This document shows, piece by piece, positions 10,560-22,500 of a DNA stretch of 64,000 nucleotides. The position numbers and the translations under genes were made by a program. Source of the DNA: Phlegmacium glaucopus (lineage: Eukaryota; Basidiomycota; Agaricomycetes; Agaricales; Cortinariaceae); the NCBI GenBank assembly GCA_015039465.1, contig MU130320.1, positions 16,276-80,275 of the forward strand. Direction: 5' to 3'. Under the pieces are notes generated by a model, which was not told the origin of the DNA, did not search any database, and saw only the letters and a list, made by a program, of their open reading frames with translations. Position 1 is the first letter of the stretch. Each line of letters opens with the position of its first letter.

Positions 10560-12010
10560 CTAGTAGAATCCAGCTTGACGAAGGGATGGCCATTCGGTGG
10601 CGACACTCTTGGGTCCATTGATGAGCACATCATCAGTTGTATGGTGCATAACCTTTATCAGGACGTATTGCGAACCAGAAAAGAAATAAGTCATTCCGTT
10701 CCCATTTGGAATTTGGAAGCACGGCGTCTACAGTGTTGAAGCCTGCCTTGCGAAGCAATGGCCACCTGCTGCAATGGTCTTCGGTCCATGGATGGGCTTA
10801 TCATCAGTTGTATAGGGTATAACCTTTATCAGGGCATACTTCGTTCCGGAAAAGAAGTAAATCTCGTTTTTGTAATGTGGGCTTGGAAAAGCAGCATCCA
10901 CAGTGTCGAAGCCGGCCTGTCGAAGGGACGGCCATTCTATAGCAATGCTCTTTGGTCCGTTGATGAGGCGGTCGTCAGTCGTACTAGGGACAACCTTCAC
11001 AAGAGTATATTGGGTTCCAGAGAAGAAGTAAGTTTCTCCACCTGGAACGACAGCGTCAATTCTACTACTACAACCCGGCCCCTCCATCCCCACGGCGACG
11101 CAGTTCGTCGTGGATCGGGACAGGAGGATGAGGCTCGATACGTCCAGCTGTTTTCAATCCCAAAATGATTTTTAGGCGTTCGGCAGGATGATGTTGGGTG
11201 GATGCAACAAATTTTACAACCATAGGAGCGTAAATAAATTGTCCAGATGATTTCCGAACAAGTGACGAGATAGTTTCCTCTGACGGCCATGATTTTCCAA
11301 GAGAAGCGCCAACGTGATGTTCGCATTTGATCTTGCAAAAATTGTCTCGCAAAAATAGTCGGATGTCATCATCTGGATGATAGGAGGTATCTAGCTGTAA
11401 TTGACGACACACTGCGGCAGTATTATGTTCATTGAATCTAGATAGAAGGTGTACTTCTGATGGACTGGTGATCAAGAGCTTATGGGGCAGGTGATGTTGC
11501 ATAGACTTCATGGCGGCTGAGAATACCTGTAAAATGCGGCACTGAGCATCTGCGTCGCGACATTTGTCTAAGCCGTCAATGATAAAGAGTCGAGGAAGAG
11601 CATTAAATGAGGTAGAAACCGCATTCGAGCTGATCTAGAGAAGGTTGATAAGTAAATTCTCGACCTGCGGAAGAAGAAAATGGCAGGATCGCTAAGAACT
11701 TAAAAATGCGAGCCCGTGTCTCAGGCAAGTACTTGGCAAGTTGATAAGAGAGGGTAGGGACTAATCTCATTTCATCATCCCGTCCAGTGGTACTTCCTCG
11801 AGCGAAGAAGAAACTCTAACTAAGTCGCCTTTGTTCAAAGAGCATCTGTGCAATGGTCTGCACGATCGCTGATTTTATGACAAGTTTCTGGTGACTCCAG
11901 ATCGTCTAACCAGTCGAGGATGTCCTGTATGACAGCTACTTGAGCATTGGGATGACATTTTGGTGGATCGAAACGTTCCCCAGAATCATGAAATGCCCCT
12001 GAGGAGACAA
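10560..12010 (-). pseudogene. NACHT-hemopexin protein, left copy (body), decayed
   Basis: Read on the minus strand this is a decayed duplicate of the gene at 54306-56295. Near 12010 it enters at the ERFDPPKCHPN region; the P-loop block is broken by a deletion near 11870; the Walker B block survives as LFIIDGLDKC near 11590 and is followed by LPHKLLITS and SSGQFIYA. A deletion of about 200 bp joins RRRGDG to SRIDAVVP and removes the first hemopexin blade. Two later blades read through (YFFSGTQYTLVKV, YFFSGTKYALIKV) before a frameshift near 10740; the stop matching the right copy is at 10560-10562. Its first exon lies far away at 18515-18592. Confidence 0.88.
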
Positions 12011-12049
12011 CTGTTTATTATTTCTTTTGTTTGCTTACTCGTGATTGTA

Positions 12050-12130
12050 ACTAAACACTATGCATGGCAATGTTTGGCGAACCGGAATAACCCGATGCTA
12101 TCTTATGCGTACCAAGCGGACTCTGAAGTA
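12050..12130. mobile_element. Remnant of a Tourist-like MITE end
   Basis: The stretch TTTGGCGAACCGGAATAACC, then CGATGCTATC, CTTATGCGTACC and GGACTCT near 12069-12125 matches the right terminal repeat of the complete MITE at 35751-36219 with several substitutions and a small deletion. The opposite end was not found, so this is a degraded or solo fragment. Confidence 0.55.
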
Positions 12131-12770
12131 AGTCCCGTACTGCTGTGCAAAGCATCAGCGCAATACCCTATCGGAACATTTGGGCGGCATGTCAGCGTAA
12201 TTTATGTCACGTTTATGCCTGTCATTCTCGACAATACCTCCCTTCAGGCCCCTTGGGATGTTGTGAGACGAGAACAGAGGTCCTGCAGAAGTGTCTTGCA
12301 TCCACCGAAGTATGTTACAAAAGAGCTTGGAACCTCCTCCCACTCTGCTAGCAAAATCAAGGTAGTTCTTATCACAACTGTTTTGTTATTCTGCCCTACT
12401 CGGAGAAATTGCCTCTGTTGAAACTTGACAATAGCTGAACCAGTTCATAATTGAAAAACACAATTTCACCGTACCGGGTACGTGAAGGAAAGACCTTACT
12501 GTGTAATTACTGCTACTAATTCTGCTACTGCCAAGCCAACGCTGACAAGAAGAGAATGACTTAGGTTTCCATAGATCAAATCCCAGAATCCGAGATTCAA
12601 GTATCCAGATCCAATCGACTTGAAGACATCTTGTGACCGGTAAAAGTGATAGAGGTCGGTAGAGGCAAAAGTTCGGAGTCCTTTGCCCTCTTTCCCCCCT
12701 TTTATCACACGCTATCGAGGAGAGACTCTACTCTGATCATTGACTGCTTCCAAACTGTCTTTACTACCAT
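12131..12770. other. No supported gene; unrelated insert in the left NACHT locus
   Basis: This is the start of a stretch (12011 to about 16577) with no counterpart in the right NACHT copy. Open frames at 11960-12421 are not conserved with anything I recognise. It probably serves as upstream DNA of the kinase-like gene; no clear core promoter was identified. Confidence 0.4.
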
Positions 12771-15198
12771 GAATAATCTTCTCAAAGGTCTATTCAAGAA
12801 AGGAAGAAAGGATAGTCCCTTCGTCCCTTCACCCACCGTCTCCAGAGAAGTTTGTGAAGGATCTGAAGGCCAACAAGATACGGCCCAGATGACTACCTTT
12901 TTCCAAGGAGCGCACCATTTCATTGCCCACGGACCATTCACTGAAATCCAGGGTGATCAAGTATACTCCTTTCTTGACGGTCCGAATTTGTGCAGTAATG
13001 CAATTGTTTACTAGATTGTCAACATTTTCCATCCTCCTCCAAGGATGGCGGGCGAAATGCTGGATGCTGACTGCATTCTCGGAAACCCCCAGTCGCGAAT
13101 ATCGCGAGATGTCGACGATGTACCCAAATTCAATTTGTTTTACGACGAGTTCTTCAAAACTCACAAGACATCGCAGGTGAAATCCTTCCAGCATGGTAGC
13201 ATTGTGTGCACCAAAGTATTTCGAACAAAACTGTTTCGACATGGGCAAATCTATCATGCAGAGATGGTAGAAGATGGAAAACCTGTTTTATGGAAAAAAT
13301 ACGATGAACACAATATGTCAGCAATCAAGGTTGTTTTACTTCGTCTCCTGCAACTACAATACTCAATAATCATCTGTCTGTCTATTAGGAGTTTAAGCGC
13401 GAACTAAATGTATGGAAAGGCATGAGGTTGGGAAATATTCACGAGTGCTTGGAATTTTGCACTTAGACCGTGAGCCCTTAACAGCCATCCCTTCCTGGTA
13501 CAGTTCCTGGGAAGATCAACCCCTGGATCCAGTGTATCGTTTATTGTTTTAACCGGAGGTATGCGGTCCAGTTTGAATCTGTCAACGAACACTGAATATT
13601 ACTGTATTGAAACTAGCAACAGACGTTAATATACGACACGTTCTGACTCATAGCTTTGGATCAAAAGACGCTAGTGCTGCAATTATTGATGCATTAGTTA
13701 ATGTAAGCCTGCTCTTTAGTTATTTCACAGCTGTGGATCGTTCATCATGATAAAGGTGGCGGGGATCTTTGTGAGGGTTGATTACATCACAAATGCTCTT
13801 ACCCAACTGATGACTTCCAGTCTGGACTACACTATATAGCCAGCCGATTCTGCCTCGGTTATCAAGAGCTAACTGACTGCATGGATGTGGGCTTGACGTC
13901 TTATTTAATGGCACAGTGCTAAACTTCGATACAGACCTCCAATATCCTTTTTGACCCCAACAATCGTGCCATAATTGGACGGAACCTGGTTGATTGTGTC
14001 CCTGGACAATCTTCAAAATTAGACACAGTTGAACGATTCCTTGTGTTAAATTGCCAAGTCTTCTATTTCATGGATCATGTGAGGGTGTTTATGTCTCTTT
14101 CATTCGTGAGACCGACGGAAGTTCAATAGTTTCTTTTCGGGGACCATGGGGTGGGTTGTCACAACAGCTGGGCTGGTGATAATTGTTCAGATCCGAACAG
14201 TTAAAACTCTCTGACATTTTCTACAGCTGTTGGAGAGAAACGGAAATTTTCTCATCTTCGAATACTCCTACGACTTATGGGTTGGAGCAAATCTATGGAG
14301 TTCCAGGCCGTTGAAGAAAGGATATCTAATCTAACTGAGCTTGTAGAAATTCAACCTCAACCTCTTACATTCCCTCAAATAAGAGAGGCAGTTCTGTCTA
14401 TCAAAGGTATTCAGCATGGAACACCATTTCATCCATCCATATATTGGGAAGTTAAGCTATATGATGTGGGCTATGTTCGAGGAGAAGAGTTTATATTTCT
14501 ATTCAACTCTCAAGATACATCAAACCCGAACTACACCCCCATTGTTATGGAAGATGAGTTCATCACGTACCCAGATGTTTCCGCCCAAATGAAAATATTC
14601 GATAATGGAGTTTCCCAGTCAGTCAGTTCTTATTTATCAGGTTAAAATTTGCTAACTTGGGGGTGTTACTATCTGCGTCAGGTTTGAATTTCACAATACA
14701 TGCTATGCAACTGTTGACCGGCGTTGCAATATTCAAAATTTGGCAGATAGTGCGCTTGCGTTCAAGTTCTTTCTAAGCATCGCACCGTCTATTGTCGAGT
14801 CATACCGAGACAAACATCAGATACAAGTTTCTGATTTGATTATGAGTCAGTACGGCTTCAATTTCGAATTTTGATCTTCAACTTAGTCTCTGTAGTTACT
14901 GGAACTATTGATCACCCTTCGGCATCGAAGATCATTTTTAGTGATGAAGCGATTGCTCCAATGGAGCACCTCTACTTTTACTGTCTTCTGCCTGGTTCGC
15001 AACCCTGGGGTTACTGGTCTGCCGACGACAGACCTACAGGTCCGCAAAATTTGGAGGGTGCGACAATTCCATCCATAACGTATGTATATACTTTTTCACA
15101 GACCTTTGCAGTACTCATGAATTATTTATTCTAGAGCTCCGCAGATGGTCAATTTCATCCAGTTGCAGGAAGAAGATTTTCAAAGTGATAGCACTTAA
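12771..15198 (+). CDS. Fungal kinase-like protein, multi-exon, status uncertain
   Basis: Starting at ATG 12771, plausible exons are 12771-12960, 13015-13329, 13389-13426, 13485-13570 and 13617 onward, with 46-59 nt GT-AG introns that keep frame. The product begins with a basic segment (LLKGLFKKGRK) and a Gly/Phe-rich motif (FFQGAHHFIAHGPFTEIQGD), then a kinase N-lobe-like part: AEMVEDGKPVLWKKY, EFKRELNVWKG, HPFLVQFLGRSTPGSS and FIVLTGG. Glu-rich C-terminal pieces follow (YVSFIRETDGSS near 14100; VEIQPQPLTFPQIREA at 14340; stop at 15198). I cannot assemble the second half with certainty and see no clear HRD or DFG motif, so it may be a pseudokinase or a pseudogene. It lies within the DNA that splits the left NACHT gene. 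Confidence 0.45.
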
Positions 15199-16218
15199 GT
15201 CTTAATTCAATGGTCCTCGTGTCGCTTCGATGCTTGGGGAATTTCTAGGTTATCCAGGACATTCGTAATATGAATTGTACACTTGTTTTCGATTGTAACA
15301 GTGTGATGGGTCGTCCCTAAAGCCCCCTAACTGAAACAAAATATAGCATGGATGATGGATGGATGGATAAGTAACCGGCGAGGTCCCTATACGGGCCTAT
15401 AGAGGAACGACCAGCCTACAGGTGCAGGAAAGACCTGCAAACTTTCCCACATAGCTGTAGGGCATCAAATGGTGACAAGCATTTGACGTTGCTTCGCACG
15501 GGGATATATATTTGAGCTCAATTAATTATTTTCAGGAGATCGCAATGGCGGAACAGGTGGCAAAATTTTCTCTGTTCTCAGGGCTAAGTTGAATTACATT
15601 ACCTTACCTCTTCAATGCATCGCTGCGTAGGGAATTGAGGTTGCTATTGATTTGAATGCGGTCATATGAGAGAGGGAAATGAGATCAGGGGAGACTTTTG
15701 ATCCCCTCCAAGTCATCCAAAGTCATCCTAATTTTTTTGAGTAATTACCGGTCACAACGGCACGGAAGGTGCTTATCGTAAGGAACCCCTACTAGGATTC
15801 CTGGTCTAGATCAGTGTGGTCTGCATCTAAGTACATACACTGATAGCGTGTCAAATATAGCACTAATCTAAAACCAAGTACGACTGTATATGTACTTTAA
15901 ATACATTCGGAAATCACGGAAATCAATATAGAGCGCCCAAAGAGCGCCTCCCGAGTTTGGATCGAGAGTGCTGTGTTTCGCCAGCGCTGATGTCCCCTGA
16001 CCCGAATGTTTGCCCGTCGTGACCAGGCTTGTCCTGGCAGGACCCCAGATAATACTAATGCAGGCCGTTGCAAATTCCAGACAGGATTTGAAATTTTTGA
16101 CCTAAAGCCGGTTCATTTCCAGACAAAAAAAGGGCCCAAATGGCTGAACAGCCGTTTCGAGATTCCAGACATCAGTGCCTCAGGCATCTAAGGTCGTCGC
16201 AATTTTCCAGGCGACGTG
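15199..16218. other. No gene recognised
   Basis: Contains a short ATGG repeat near 15349-15369 and otherwise unremarkable sequence. The open frame at 16006-16191 is Lys/Phe-rich and unconserved as far as can be judged. Confidence 0.45.
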
Positions 16219-16302
16219 TGGTCCATAGCTTAGTGGCTAAGTGTGACGGTGATGCCTAGTTATCTAGGGCTCTCATGTTTGAATCTTGTTGACATAGAGT
16301 TC
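16219..16302 (+). other. tRNA-like sequence (pol III A and B box), possible SINE head
   Basis: TAGCTTAGTGG at 16226 matches the pol III A-box consensus, and GTTTGAATC at 16277-16285 is a slightly mutated B box about 50 bases further on. The flanks do not pair into a convincing acceptor stem, so it is more likely a tRNA-derived SINE head or tRNA pseudogene than a working tRNA. Confidence 0.4.
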
Positions 16303-16582
16303 TATTCTTTGAAATTTTGTACTAGCATGTGTAGTTAAAGATAATTAGGAATCAATTTTCCTCTTTTTTCTGCGTTGGAAAGTGGTTTGCGAGTTTTTGC
16401 AATGCCATGAAGGGATACCGAAAGAGGAGCAAGGTGACAAGAATGCCCTTGTCCTCAATTAATGTTACGAGACTTACGTAGTAAGTATCGTTCTTATAAC
16501 CGATCTGTTATGCTTTTTTTTCGTGTTTTGAGGGTGGAATGTTGTCGTCGCAACGATCAATGATTTCCCCGTATGTTTATTT

Positions 16583-16902
16583 TGTTGGGATAATTTCGCA
16601 GCTAGAACAAATGAATAGTTGTCTCAACTTTAGGATAAAGTTGTATATTAATATGGAATGTATGTTACCTAGAACAAATGAATAGTTCTAGGTATTGATC
16701 AGCTATTGTAATGTAGAATTAAAATGATTGTGCTCACGTCTCAACTTTAGGATAAAGTTGAGACTTGTAATAAGTAAAATCCGTGACAAAATGACCGTGA
16801 TTATGTAATGCAAAAAGATAACGCGAATAAAGAATAAAAGAGATGATAAGATAAAAGATACCTAAACAAATAATCAACGACTGAAACTCGTATAGTTCAA
16901 CA
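16583..16902 (-). mobile_element. Solo Copia LTR
   Basis: On the minus strand it runs from TGTTGAACTATACG to CCCAACA and is flanked by a perfect 5-bp duplication TATTT (16578-16582 and 16903-16907). It shares blocks with the LTRs of the Copia element at 18612 (GAGTTTCA, GTCTCAACTTT, GTTCTAGCTGCGAAAT) but is clearly more diverged, so it belongs to a related, older subfamily. A single LTR with intact duplication means recombination removed the internal part. Confidence 0.88.
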
Positions 16903-16944
16903 TATTTGTCCTCAAAAAATGAAAGTCTACTCACTCACCTCCAC

Positions 16945-18508
16945 TAGGGCTACCAAAGTTCGGTTCAGCTCGGTTCTTCACTATTTTTGAAGAACCGAGA
17001 ACTGAACTGAAAGGTTTCTAGCTGAACTGAACCGGAACCGGAACCGGAACCGATAGAACCGGTTCTGTCAGTTCGGTTCGGTTCCAGGACCGGTTCGAAC
17101 TGTCGAACCGATGAAAAAACCTCATATTGCTGATACTTCAATTGTTTTTCATCTTTTAGCGGTAAATCATACTTGTTTATTCATTTACATTACTATACAT
17201 TTACCAGTATCCTAATAAAATAAGATTAGTAGAGCAGATAGGTGGTTGTTGAGTTCATCGTCATTCATTCAAGTTGTTCATCTATCATAGCTTATATTAG
17301 AATTAAAATTAAAATGACTCCTCCGGTTGCCATTCACTCATTACGGTTCATCCGTCGTTGTGTTCGTTTGTCGTTCATCAGCATAATTGTTCATCGTCAC
17401 TGTTTGTTCGTCGCTCGTCACCTTTCTTCGTCGTTCGTCACCTTTCTTCGTCATTCGTCACCTTTCTTCGTTGTTTGTCACCATTTGGTCATCAATCCTC
17501 ACCATTTGTTCATCCTTCGTTACCGTTTGTTCATCGTTACCGTTTGTTCGTCGATTGTCATTTGTGGTTCATCGTTGTTCGTTATTTATTGTTGTTCGTT
17601 CGTCAGTGTTTGTTCATCGTTCTCTGTTGCAGTTTACATTAGAATTAGAATTTGAAATAAAATTTAAAAAATACCCCACTGTTGTGTCTGTCGTCCATGT
17701 CCCTATGTGTTGTTGTTGTAAATGACAGTAAGTCATAGTCGTTCGTCCTTGTTTGTCATCCGTTGTTGTTCATTTGTCACCATTCATTCGATATCGTTCG
17801 TCTGTCGCAGTGTCCGTTGTGTAGCTCGTTGTTCCCTGAGTGGTGACATGGAGAGACGATGATATGGTGTAGGTGGCGTCAGGATGATTGTTCATCATTG
17901 TTTGTCCTCGTCATTCGCTGCCTTTCGTCCACGGGGGATTTTGGGGGATGTTATTCTAGTAGCACCTAGATAATAAAAATAGCAATTGTTAGTATTAAAA
18001 AAAAAGCAAGGAAGAAAAAAGAAAAAAGAAACTTAGTAACATCGTGTTGAGAGGCTTCTCAACACGAGTCGTTGTTGGTGGTGATGGTGGTTTGTTGTTG
18101 TTGTTGTATCTCAGCGTTGTGGTTTGTTGTTGTTGTTGTTGTGGCTGGCATTGTGGCTGGCATCGCCGTCGATGGTCGTGTTGAAACTTGAAGAGTGAAA
18201 AAAATAAGCGCACGTTAATGTAAATAATTTCAATCTCCGACTCCCGAAACGTTGCTGTGGGATCAAAACACAATATTTCATTGATAATTGAGTCAAATCT
18301 TTACAGAAAATTTATAAAAAAATATGTATGGCTAGTTCAGTTCGAACCGGTTCGAACCCGGTTCTCAAATTTTTGGAAGAGCCTGAACCGTGAACCGGAA
18401 CCGACGGTCCAAAAGCCTGAACCGGAACCGGACTGAACCGAACTTTCGGTTCGGTTCAGCCGGTTCCGGTTCTCTGCATCGGTTCTGAACCGAACTTTGG
18501 TAGCCCTA
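16945..18508. mobile_element. Non-autonomous hAT element (1.56 kb)
   Basis: Terminal inverted repeats begin TAGGGCTACCAAAGTTCGG and match over about 24 bp; the 8-bp target duplication ACCTCCAC is perfect (16937-16944 and 18509-18516), which is the hAT signature. Subterminal regions carry many GAACCGG/CCGGTTC units, likely transposase binding sites. The interior is simple sequence (CTTTCTTCGTCGTTCGTCAC-type repeats at 17340-17640) and no transposase. It landed at the exon 1-intron border of the left NACHT gene: the duplication covers the splice donor. Confidence 0.92.
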
Positions 18509-18514
18509 ACCTCC

Positions 18515-18592
18515 ACGTCTATTGGTGTCAATGCCTCCTGCGAAATTAAAAGTGCCACCTGTAATAAGTGTATTGTTGAATTTTGCTGCCAT
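18515..18592 (-). pseudogene. NACHT-hemopexin left copy, exon 1
   Basis: On the minus strand ATG at 18592 begins MAAKFNNTLITGGTFNFAGG, then IDTN, identical in design to exon 1 of the right gene (54306). Here the exon is not broken by the small MITE found in the right copy, so this is the ancestral form. A Copia element sits 19 bp upstream of the ATG and a hAT element begins at its 3' border, separating it from the gene body at 10560-12010. Confidence 0.85.
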
Positions 18593-18611
18593 GTTTCGCT
18601 TTAGTTGGTAG

Positions 18612-19498
18612 TGTTGGAGTATACGAGTTTCATCTCGTTAATCTCCTATTAAGTATTTATCTATACTACATCTTATCATTCCTTTTATCTTTGTGTCACG
18701 ATAACGGTCACATTATATAGTCACGGATTTTAGTACAGCGAGTCTCAACTTTCTATCAAAGTTGAGACGTGAGTTCACTCGTTTATTCCTTAGTTATAAT
18801 ATCTAACATATACCTAGTTATTCATTTATTGTTCTAGGTATATTAATAAAATAACTTTCTATCAAAAGTTGAGACTAGTGATGTGCTGGCTTTGGCTTGG
18901 CTTTGGCCTGGCTTTCCTTGGCTTTGGCTTCACTTTTTCCAGGCCAAGGCCAAACCCTTGGTCTTGGCTTGGCCTTGGCCTGGCTTGGCTCAAGCCATGG
19001 CTTGGGGTCAAAACTTGGCTTGACTTTGGCCTTGGCTTGGCCTTGGCTTACACCTAAAAAAGTGAAGATTAGTAAAAAAAAAAAATACATAAGATTTTTT
19101 CTGCCTAAATTCATCATTAATTCTAATGCCTATCCATTATTCTCTGCAGGATCAGGTGATTTCTTTATGAATTATCCTTAAATGAATAAAAATACCCTAT
19201 ATAAAATAATATAATCCTCTGTTTTATGATAAATTGTTTTTAGAAAAATCAAATTTTAACTTTTTATACATCATAATTTACCACTCAGTCCTACCAAAAA
19301 ATTTCCCAAAGCCATGGCCTGTGGCTTTGAAAATATCAAGCCAAGGCCACAGGCCAAGGTAAGCCAAGCTCATGGCTTGGCTTTGGCCTGGCCTATTTTG
19401 CTTGGCTTGGCCTGGCTTCTGGCTTCCAGGCCAAGCCGGCACATCACTAGTTGAGACTTATTCATTTATTGTTCTAGCTGCGAAATATTACAGCAACA
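18612..19498 (+). repeat. 5' LTR of the Copia element, with nested MITE
   Basis: TGTTGGAGTATACG ... CAGCAACA. At 887 bp it is 582 bp longer than the 3' LTR, exactly the length of the nested MITE (574) plus one 8-bp duplication. Outside the MITE, I see one difference from the 3' LTR, at base 14 (TACGAG against TACAAG), a CpG to CpA change. Confidence 0.93.
18876..19449. mobile_element. hAT-type MITE nested in the 5' LTR
   Basis: TIR starts TAGTGATGTGCTGGC at the left and, reverse-complemented, TAGTGATGTGCCGGC at the right; the flanking 8-bp duplication GTTGAGAC is perfect (18868-18875 and 19450-19457). The ends are dominated by GGCTTGGCC units in inverted order, giving a strong hairpin. There is no coding capacity. 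It arrived after the retrotransposon. Confidence 0.93.
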
Positions 19499-19502
19499 GG
19501 TT

Positions 19503-22500
19503 ATGGGCCCCGAAGACAAACTGTCTAACCTCTCGATGAACTCCAACACAGACACCACAACTCTAGCCATTCCCAAGCTCCATGACGACGGAAGCAACTG
19601 GGCTGATTACGAGCCTCGAATCCAGAAGGCTATGGGTTCTAAGGGTCTGTGGAGACATGTAGAAGGAACCACCACCGCGCCTAAACCGTTTGCTGTCATC
19701 AATGATGTCCTAGTCCTACCGGATAGGAAGACGGCAGCCACGGAAGAACAAATTGAAACAAAGGAGATTAGAATGGTTGAATTCAAGAAACGCTAGTACT
19801 TAGCTCAGCATATTATTCTCTCAACTACTTCGACACATCTTGGTTCAAAAATAAAGAACCTAACATCAGCAGAAGACATGTGGAAGGTGGTCAAAGCCGA
19901 TGCAACAACAAAGAGTACACTTTACCTTCTTGATGCGGAAGATCAACTCTCCAGCATGAAACTGGCAGACAATGAGGATCCAAAGACCCATCTAACGGAA
20001 CTCAAACAACACTTCCAGATAATGACCCAACGACGCGACAACCTTCTCAAAATGGGGTCAACTCTATCTGAGACGCAATTCAACATCATCATCATGTCAT
20101 CTTTACCAGAATCTTACTGACCTACTCTCCAAACCATAACGGCAGCTGAACGAGCCAGCAGCCTCTCAGGAGGCCAGTCACAACGCATGAAAACGGATGA
20201 CCTGATTGCCTTCATCATCGAGGAGGCTCAGCATCGTTCGATAAATGACGAACGTGGCAAAAACGCTGACTCGGCACTCGTCGCGCATGCTAAAAAGGGT
20301 GGAAGATGCAAAGGTGGTCACAACAAGAAGCATGAAAAGCAAATCAAAGCCAGCTCAGATAAAAATTGTTGGAATTAAAGCCAGGCCACACGAGCGACAA
20401 ATGTTGGTTGAAAGGAGGAGGCAAGGAAGGTCAAGGACCAAGACAGCGAAAGCCTAAGAAGGCTGAAACAGCAGTGATAGCAGTCAACAACGAAGACAAT
20501 AGACTCTTCGTGTTTACCTGCACATCTGACTATGTCGATGTCGCCAATGCTACTTCTGGTCCTAAGGCCAAGTCAGGTGGTTGTGTTGATAGTGGAGTGA
20601 GTCGCGATTACTCTCCCGATCGATCCAAATTCACAAATTATCAACCTATCAATCGCAAAATCACCACAGCTGATGGCCGGACGGTCAAAGCTATAGGCAT
20701 GGGAGATATGCAACTGGAGCTACCAAACGGTTCAAAAATCACTAAAACAATCTTTAAAGATGCGATACATGCACCTGATTTAGCCTTTACGCTGATATCC
20801 ATCAGTAGACTTGAAAAAGCCGGATATCTAGTGAAATTTCAAAAGGGCATGTGCACCGTAATACACCCTAAAGGACATACCATCGCGACTATACCACGTG
20901 TTGATGACCTCTACCGTCTTCCCGGTTCGATCTAATCTAAAAATAAAAACCACGCCAACATAGCTTCCCATAAAATGAGTCTAAATGAAGCCCATTGAAA
21001 ACTAGGACATATATCCGCTGCCGCTATCAAACACGCGGTATCCAAAGGTTTCATCACTGGCATTGAACTTGACAGTAATTCGAAAGCTGATTTCTGTGAG
21101 GCGTGTGCGAAGGCTAAGTCAGCTAGACTTCCTTATCCAAAGGAATCAGAAACTCGAGCTGCAAAATACGGCGATTGTGTCCATTGGGACCTGTGGGGAC
21201 CTGCGTCAGTAAAGAGTCTAAACGGTCACTGCTACGTGGCAGCTCGCATAGATGATGCAACTTGTGAGACAAAGCTCTATTTTCAAGAGAAAAAGAGCGA
21301 AATGTTCCGATCGTACAAACACGACGAAGCTTTTATAGAAACTCAGACTGGAAATCAAATAAAAACTGTGCGTTCGGATTGAGGAGGAGAATTCCTATCA
21401 CGACAGATGACTGAGCATCAAGATGATAGAGGTACCAAGCATGAGCTTACCGTTCACGACTCTCCACCTCAAAACGGCACAGCTGAACGTGGGATGCGCA
21501 CTCAAGCCGAATGAGCTCGAGCCCTACTTCTGGCATCTGGACTGCCTTGTTTTCTCTGGGAGGAAGCCATGAAGCATACAACGTGGCTACAGAACAGAAC
21601 TCCAGCATGTGCATTAGATGGAAAAACCCCTTATGAAATGTTAAATAACAAAAAACCGCACCTTGCTGGTATCCAGGAGTTCGGAGTAGCAGCCTACGTG
21701 AAGGACTTAAGTGCCGGAAAGTTAGATGCTTGAGCACAAGTCGGCCGTTTTGTTGGATACAATTTGGAATTGAAAGGTTACCGAATCTACTGGCCTGGAA
21801 AAAGATCAGTTACTGTTGAAAGGAACGTAGTTTTTAATCAAAACAACATATGGGTGAATGACAATGTCAACATCCATGGGGATATACTGGCTGAGGGGGA
21901 GAGGGATAAAGTCATCCAGTCATCCTCCAATAATCCTGAAAACTCCGAAAACACTGCTGAAAATGTTGAACAACCTGATAAACCACATTTCAGTGAACCT
22001 CAAACTCAACAAGAACCAGCGTTCGAAACCCCAACTGAACCTATTCCAGAGCTCGAAGACAACGATGATCAATCTCAACAGTATGGTCGCGGCCGTCGTC
22101 AATGAAAGCCTCCAGGAGCCTACAAAGAGTTAAATGAAGGCTTAGTAGCAGGTGTCACTCATTACGATGACACAGCCTATGAAAATGAGTCAGTACCCGA
22201 AATGTCTGAAGTAGATGAACTACTTAGTTCTTTACCACCTGATTTTGCACTCGTTGGTACTCTCTTGTCTGACCCCCGCTCGCTTGACGAAGCGTTACGT
22301 GGACCTAATGCCAAGGAATGGCAAAAGGCCTTGGACTACGAAATCAATCAGCTCGAAAAATTTGGCACTTGGGTAGTCGAGGACTTACCTAAAGGTCAAG
22401 TTGCTATTCCGTTTGGCGAAGTCTTGAGGGTGAAATGAGGACCAAGTGGTGAAACACTGAGCTACAGACTTTGAATCATAGCTGGTGGCCACAGACAAGT

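Noticed and set aside
17242..17725. Three overlapping open frames rich in Ser, Phe and Val
   Set aside because: They read a TTCGTC/CACC-type simple repeat in the hAT element; no transposase motifs.
19503..22474. TGA decoded as Arg (recoding) in the Copia element
   Set aside because: Ordinary CGA codons occur in the same frame, host genes here end in TGA, and the second Copia element shows no such codons; deamination explains it better.
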